NCBI GenBank assembly: GCA_023846275.1
Contig: CM043874.1
Location: 32,067,130-32,131,129 of the forward strand
Origin: Vanilla planifolia
Taxonomy: Eukaryota > Streptophyta > Magnoliopsida > Asparagales > Orchidaceae
Reading direction: 5' to 3'
DNA: 64,000 nucleotides
Below are positions 58,381 to 64,000 of the stretch, piece by piece. A model generated the notes under the pieces. The model was not told the origin of the DNA and did not search any database. It saw only the letters and a list, made by a program, of their open reading frames with translations. How positions within the stretch are numbered: the stretch's first letter is position 1; each line of letters opens with the position of its first letter. Made by a program: the position numbers and the translations under genes.

Positions 58381-61300
58381 GTCATAAATAAATGAAGCTG
58401 AAGCAATGTAATATTGCTAAATCAAAATGATATAAAGCTAAAGCTAGAAGAGATTAAGAGTTACATAGTAATATAAAAAAATAAAATCAAAAGATTTGAA
58501 GTGATCAGATAAATTGCTTTGGAAACATGCACTTGAAGATACTAAGTAGATTGAGCATAATATCATTGAGATCAAATCAAGTATGAATCTAAATATCCTG
58601 AATAGCTTATCGAAATACTATAAAATAAAGAACTTGGAAAATATAAAAAAGAATATTTAATTAGATTGAGCTGCTTATGATGAGTCCAACATTGTTTATT
58701 TAGCCTTACTAGTTCTCGTTTTGAATTATTGTGAATTATCAAATGAAATTAGCATAAATTTTTTTTAATAAATTAACATTTTAATATTAGTGAAATATAT
58801 GATAAAAGTGAAATGAGATAAACTAAAGTATTATTGTAAAACTAAATCAAAGTGAACTAAATGCAAAATAAGTGGATATTTAAAGAAACTTACAAATATA
58901 TCCATATCAAAGTAAAAAAAAAGAAGAAATGAGATTGATTGTATGAGAAAGTTGCATCCTGAAATATTTTGGAGATCAAGTATAACATTTTTGATCATAA
59001 AAACAAGTATAAAATTTAAAGGTCTCACAAAGAATTCCAATTCTCTACAATATAAAATATTTTAAAATGTAAATGTGAATATTTAATTTTTAGAGATCAT
59101 TGAGATGAGTTAGACGATATTTGTTTCTTCTCCATTAGACCTTGTTTAGAATTAACAAATGCCCTTTGATATTAAACAAAATGTAATATCTTTTATAGAA
59201 TTATATGATTATGTAAACTAAAATACTTAAAAGTAATAAAAAAGTAATATTTAAATGTATAATTATCTTTTAAAGTAGTTCAACATCCAATATTTCATCT
59301 CGACGAATATCATTTGGAATAATGCTGAATTACAAAATTAAAATGATAATAAATTCTTATTTAAATGCATAATAAATATCAATAAAAGTTGAAATGACAT
59401 AAGTTGAAATAAGATAATATAATGAAATTAAAATAATCTAATAGCCAAGCAAATGGAGATTTTGAGGAATAAGTAACAAAACCAAATCAAAGCTAAAAAT
59501 TTGATGAAATAAGATAAACAATATGTGAAAGCTTCATTCTAAGATATTAAGTAGATTAGCTATAGTATCCTGAATTGCTAAATCATGTATCAATCAAAAT
59601 ATCACGTAAAGGGTACCATTACTCGACAAAACAATATATTTAAGAGTAATTAAAATAAATATTTAGAAGGATATAACTAATCGATGTTAGTCCAATGACA
59701 TTTGTTTCATCTCTATTAGATTTCATCTACAATTATTATGAATTAAAAATAAGTAAAAATAAAATATAACAAATTATTATGTTTATATTAAGTAAATATA
59801 TATTAATGATGAAATTTTATTAATTGAACTAATTAAATATATCTGAATCATAGTGATGTAAAGGTTACACCAACAAAGCAAAAGAGTTTCATAGTAATAT
59901 AACTAAATTAAAACAAAGCATTTTAGAAAAGAACATAAATTGTATAAGAATTTGCAATCAATTATAGTGTACTAAGAATATCAAGTGTAACATCATTATT
60001 CATTGAATAAGGTATGAATCAAAATATTTTGTAAATTAAGCCAACTATGGAAAAGAAAGTTGTAAAAAAATATAAAAATAAATATTTAGTGGGATGAAGC
60101 TCATCAAGATGAATCAAATCAATTTTGTTGCACTTTGATGAGACCTCATTTGAAAAAAATTACAAATTATAAAATTAAAGAAATGTAACACAACAGAATC
60201 CAAATGATGTACATTTGACATAAGAGGGCAATTTAAGTTTAATGGTATTTTAATTAACTTAAAAGAAAAAACATTAAAGACATGAGATAAATTATAAGAA
60301 AAAGTTGAATTGCAACATAATTAATGGACCAAGTACAATGTCTTGATCATCTTATTAGGTACAAATTAAAATTTTTTTAAATTATACCAAAATTATTGAA
60401 ATTAAAAAATTGAAGTTATAAAAATAACTTTTTAATTAGATCAAGGCAACCCACATAAGTCTAATGACACCTATTTTATCTTGAATGCACATAAAATAGA
60501 ATTTCATCAAATTTCAAAGAAAAATATGTATAAATAAAAAGACACTCTTTTCAAAATTATGAAATAAATAGTAAAGTTGAAATAAGTTCATTCAAAGCAT
60601 TATAACTTATCCAAATAAAAATACTGTAAAAATCTTAGAGAATAAAATGTTCAGAAAAATAATGGGTGGAGCTCATCCAAACAGTTGCAATGGTATTTAT
60701 TTTGTATCGATTTCATCTTATTTGGAATTACTATGAATTACCAATTAAAAATGCATAAATACTTTTTTTACTTTAATTTAAAGAAAGAATATACCATGAT
60801 AGAAATGAAATAAATTGAAATAATTAAATATAACTAAATTAAGTGATGTAAAGATCCCATGAGCTAAGAATTAGAGTTTGATAGTGTTGTAGCTAAGTCA
60901 AAGTGAAGCATTTTTAGAAAAAAGATAAATTATGTTGGAAAACTACATTCTAAGCTATTAAGGAGATTTAGTGAAACATTCACGACTCTCATATTAGGTA
61001 AAAATGAAAATATCTTATATAACATTCGAAGTTCCAACAAAATTAAATTTTTTTAAAAGGTAAAAAATGAATATTTAATTTGATAGAGCTTTTTAAGACG
61101 AGCCTAGCAAAATTTTATTCATCTCAGTCAGACATTGTTTGGATTTATGAAAAATGACCAAAATGAAAAAAACATAAATAATAAATTATTATTTCTTATC
61201 ATTTAAATATATTTTAATAATAAAATGAGAAAAATTTGTGAAAAGCAATACAACAAAATTAATGTAATATAATCATTACATAAAAGAGTACATTTAGAAG

Positions 61301-64000
61301 CACACAAAAATATAACCAAGTCTAAATAAAAAACTTAAATTAATGAGATAAATAGTGTGAGAATGTGATATTCTTTGATACTAAGGAGATCAAGTGTAAC
61401 ATTCCTAATTATGAAATTAGGTAGGAATTGAAATTTCTTATAAAGAATGTTGAAACAAAAGAAAATGAAAGATTTAAAAAAATAAAAAGGAAAATTTACT
61501 TGGTATAACAATTTGAGATGAGTCCAAGAGCACTTGCATCTTCTCAATTGAAACTCATTTTGTAAATAAAATAAATTACCAAAGAAAAGAGGCATAAATA
61601 AAAATGAAGTATTGTATATAAGTTAGGAAAATATATGGTGAAGCTAAAAGGAGATAAATTGAAGTAATATAACATAATTAAATAAAAGAGATGAAAATGT
61701 TGCACAAGATGAAATTTATACTTACATAGTAACAAAAAAAATATGAAAATCAATAATTTTAGGAAATATGTTAATTTTGCAACAAATTTTTTTCCCAGAT
61801 GTTAAGGAGATAGGCATAACAACTTTGAATACGAAATTAGGTATGAATCAAAATATCTTATTAAATATGTTAAAACACTAAAAAGATTAAATATTTATAA
61901 ACATTAAAGTGAATTTTTTATCGGATATAATTTATCGAGACAAGTCCAAGGACATTTATTCCATCAACATTAGATCTCATTTAGAATTGTTACATATTAT
62001 GAAATTAAATAACCTTAAATAGTAATAAATTATTATTTAATATAAGAAAATATAAATAAAAATTAAAAATTTGATAAATTAAAATAATGTGATTCAACCA
62101 AAACATAGTAACATAGATGTCACATGATAGAAGAATTAACATTTCATAGCAAATAAAGAATCAAATTTAAATAATGAAAGAAATGGCATAAATTATACAA
62201 GATAGATGCATTCCAACATAGTGTAAGGGTTGACTATAATATCCTTGGTCACCAAAAAAGTTATTAATCAAATCATCTTGTATAGAATTATAAATATAAA
62301 GAAAACAAAAAAAAGAAAAAAATAAAAAAAAATATTTAATTATATTGAGCATGAAAGTTGAATTAGATGAGATTTAGAGTTGGTAAATAATATAACCAAA
62401 TGAAAGGAAAAAAGTTGAAGAAACGATATAAATTGCATGTAGAAGTTACATTTAAAGATATTAGGGGGACCAAGAGTAATATCCTTAATCATCAAATCAG
62501 GGACAAATGAGAAGGTTTAATAAAGGATATCAACACCCTAAGGAATAACATATTTCAAAGAATATTAAAATAAATATTTAATTGGTTAAAATTCATCAAG
62601 ATGTGCTTAAAAAAGTTTTTTCTTCTTCATCTATCCTCATTTCAAATTACTAAAAAAAATAAATATAAATATTAACAAATTGTTATTTAAATATGAAAAA
62701 AAAACATATATACTAAAAATATAAATAGATAGATTAACATGATATAATATAACAAAATAAAATAAAAGTAAAGATCACATGAGAGAAGATTTAGATTAAA
62801 AAAATATAATCAAATCAAATTAAAACTTCTAAAGTAAAAAGATAAATTGTTTAGGAAAATTGATTCCACTATATTAAGAAGTTCGAGAATAACATCTAAG
62901 ATCATCAAATCATCAACAAATCAAGATATTTTGTAGAGTGTGTCAACACCTAAGAAAGTAAAAAATTTTAAATTAAAAAAAGTGTTATGAATATGATATA
63001 GCCTATTGAGATGACACTAATGGGGTTTTATAAAACTCCACTTGACCTATTTTAGAATTATTACAAATTAGCATAAAAACTAAACAAAAATAATAAAAAA
63101 TTATTATTGCAATATTAAATATATTTATAATAAAGGTGAAGTGAGAAAAATAGACGCAATGTAATATAACCAAATAAAAATAACTTAATGGCTTAGTAAA
63201 TGATTGTTTGGGTGGATGGAGTTCCTTTAGAGTGTTCAATAGTGTTCGTTTCATATCTATAAGGCTTGATATTGAATTATTGTGAATAAAGAAAAGTAAA
63301 TCAGCCTAAATAATAATAAAGCAACATTTTACAATTAAGTTTATAAATAATAAGATAAAGAAATGATAAGTTAGAGAAACTTAATATACCCAATTTAAAC
63401 TAATGTAATGGCCTCAAAAATTAGAGTTTCATCGTAATGTATTGAAGCTAAAGTGAAAGCTTTAAAGACGAGATAAATTATATAAGAAACCAACATTCAA
63501 AGGTACCAAAGGGATAAATAATGATTTACTCACCTATTAAATTAGGTTTAAATCATAATAACTCATAAAACACACCAAAAGGTAAGAAACCAAAAGTACT
63601 TAAATATTTGAAAAATAAAATTTAATTGTTTAGGGATCATCGAGATGAGATCAAAGACTTTTGTTTTATCTGCAATAAACCTAGTTTTGAATTATTATGA
63701 ACTACCAAATTAAATATCCATAAATAAATAAAATATTACTTTAATATTATGTAAAGTAGTGTTAACGATAAAGAAAAATAAATTGAAGCAAAGTAATACA
63801 ACCAAGTCAATAACATGTATTGGTCGAATGATGGAAGATTTAGAATCTCAAGGCAAAATAACTAAGTTGAAGAGAAAAATTTTAAGAAATCACAAATTTT
63901 GAAGGAAAGTTTTATTTTAGTATACTAAGGAGTTTAAGTGTAATATCTTTGATCATCAAAATAGCTTTGAGTCAAAATATTTAATAAAGTACATAAAACA

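Overview
The window is very AT-rich plant nuclear DNA with no intact cellular gene that I can support. It reads as a heterochromatin-like mosaic of decayed repeats. The plant assignment rests on Ty1/copia retrotransposons with an initiator-Met tRNA primer site (TGGTATCAGAGC), on plant L1-type LINE remnants, and on plant-like rDNA relics. I cannot name the species.

Layout. 1-9.1 kb: a (TA)n tract, a ~460 bp TTC/CTT microsatellite and AT-rich spacer. About 9.2-11.6 kb: a degenerate LINE on the + strand (endonuclease, RT and C-terminal traces). 11.6-18.2 kb: AT-rich spacer. 18.2-24.9 kb: an old tandem array of ~410 bp monomers. 24.9-27.86 kb: a second LINE, on the - strand, from endonuclease to C-terminal region. 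27.86-37.14 kb: a Ty1/copia (SIRE/Maximus-like) complex, in which the truncated tail of one copy is joined head-to-tail, through a shared LTR, to a full-length but multiply broken copy (E1). 38.4-55.9 kb: two consecutive, heavily decayed ribosomal DNA units on the + strand. Unit 1 keeps an 18S 3' end, ITS1, 5.8S, ITS2, an almost complete 25S and an intergenic spacer with subrepeats. Unit 2 keeps 18S, ITS1, 5.8S and a piece of ITS2. A second copia element (E2, 47.62-54.01 kb) is inserted inside the unit-2 18S relic, and LINE-derived sequence interrupts both 18S relics. 55.9-64 kb: a second array of the same ~410 bp monomer family, in the opposite orientation, running off the window end.

How the parts relate. 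The rDNA relics have drifted strongly from C/G to T/A, as expected for silenced, methylated repeats. E2 went into 18S after the rDNA unit was laid down, so the 18S alignment fixes the E2 boundaries and its imperfect 5 bp target duplication. E1 and E2 belong to the same family but to different LTR subfamilies. Both have lost the RT catalytic motif and neither can be autonomous. Their LTRs conserve two dyad elements beside the TATA box (with compensatory changes between copies) and a row of small hairpins in the transcribed leader. These are the most function-like structures in the window.
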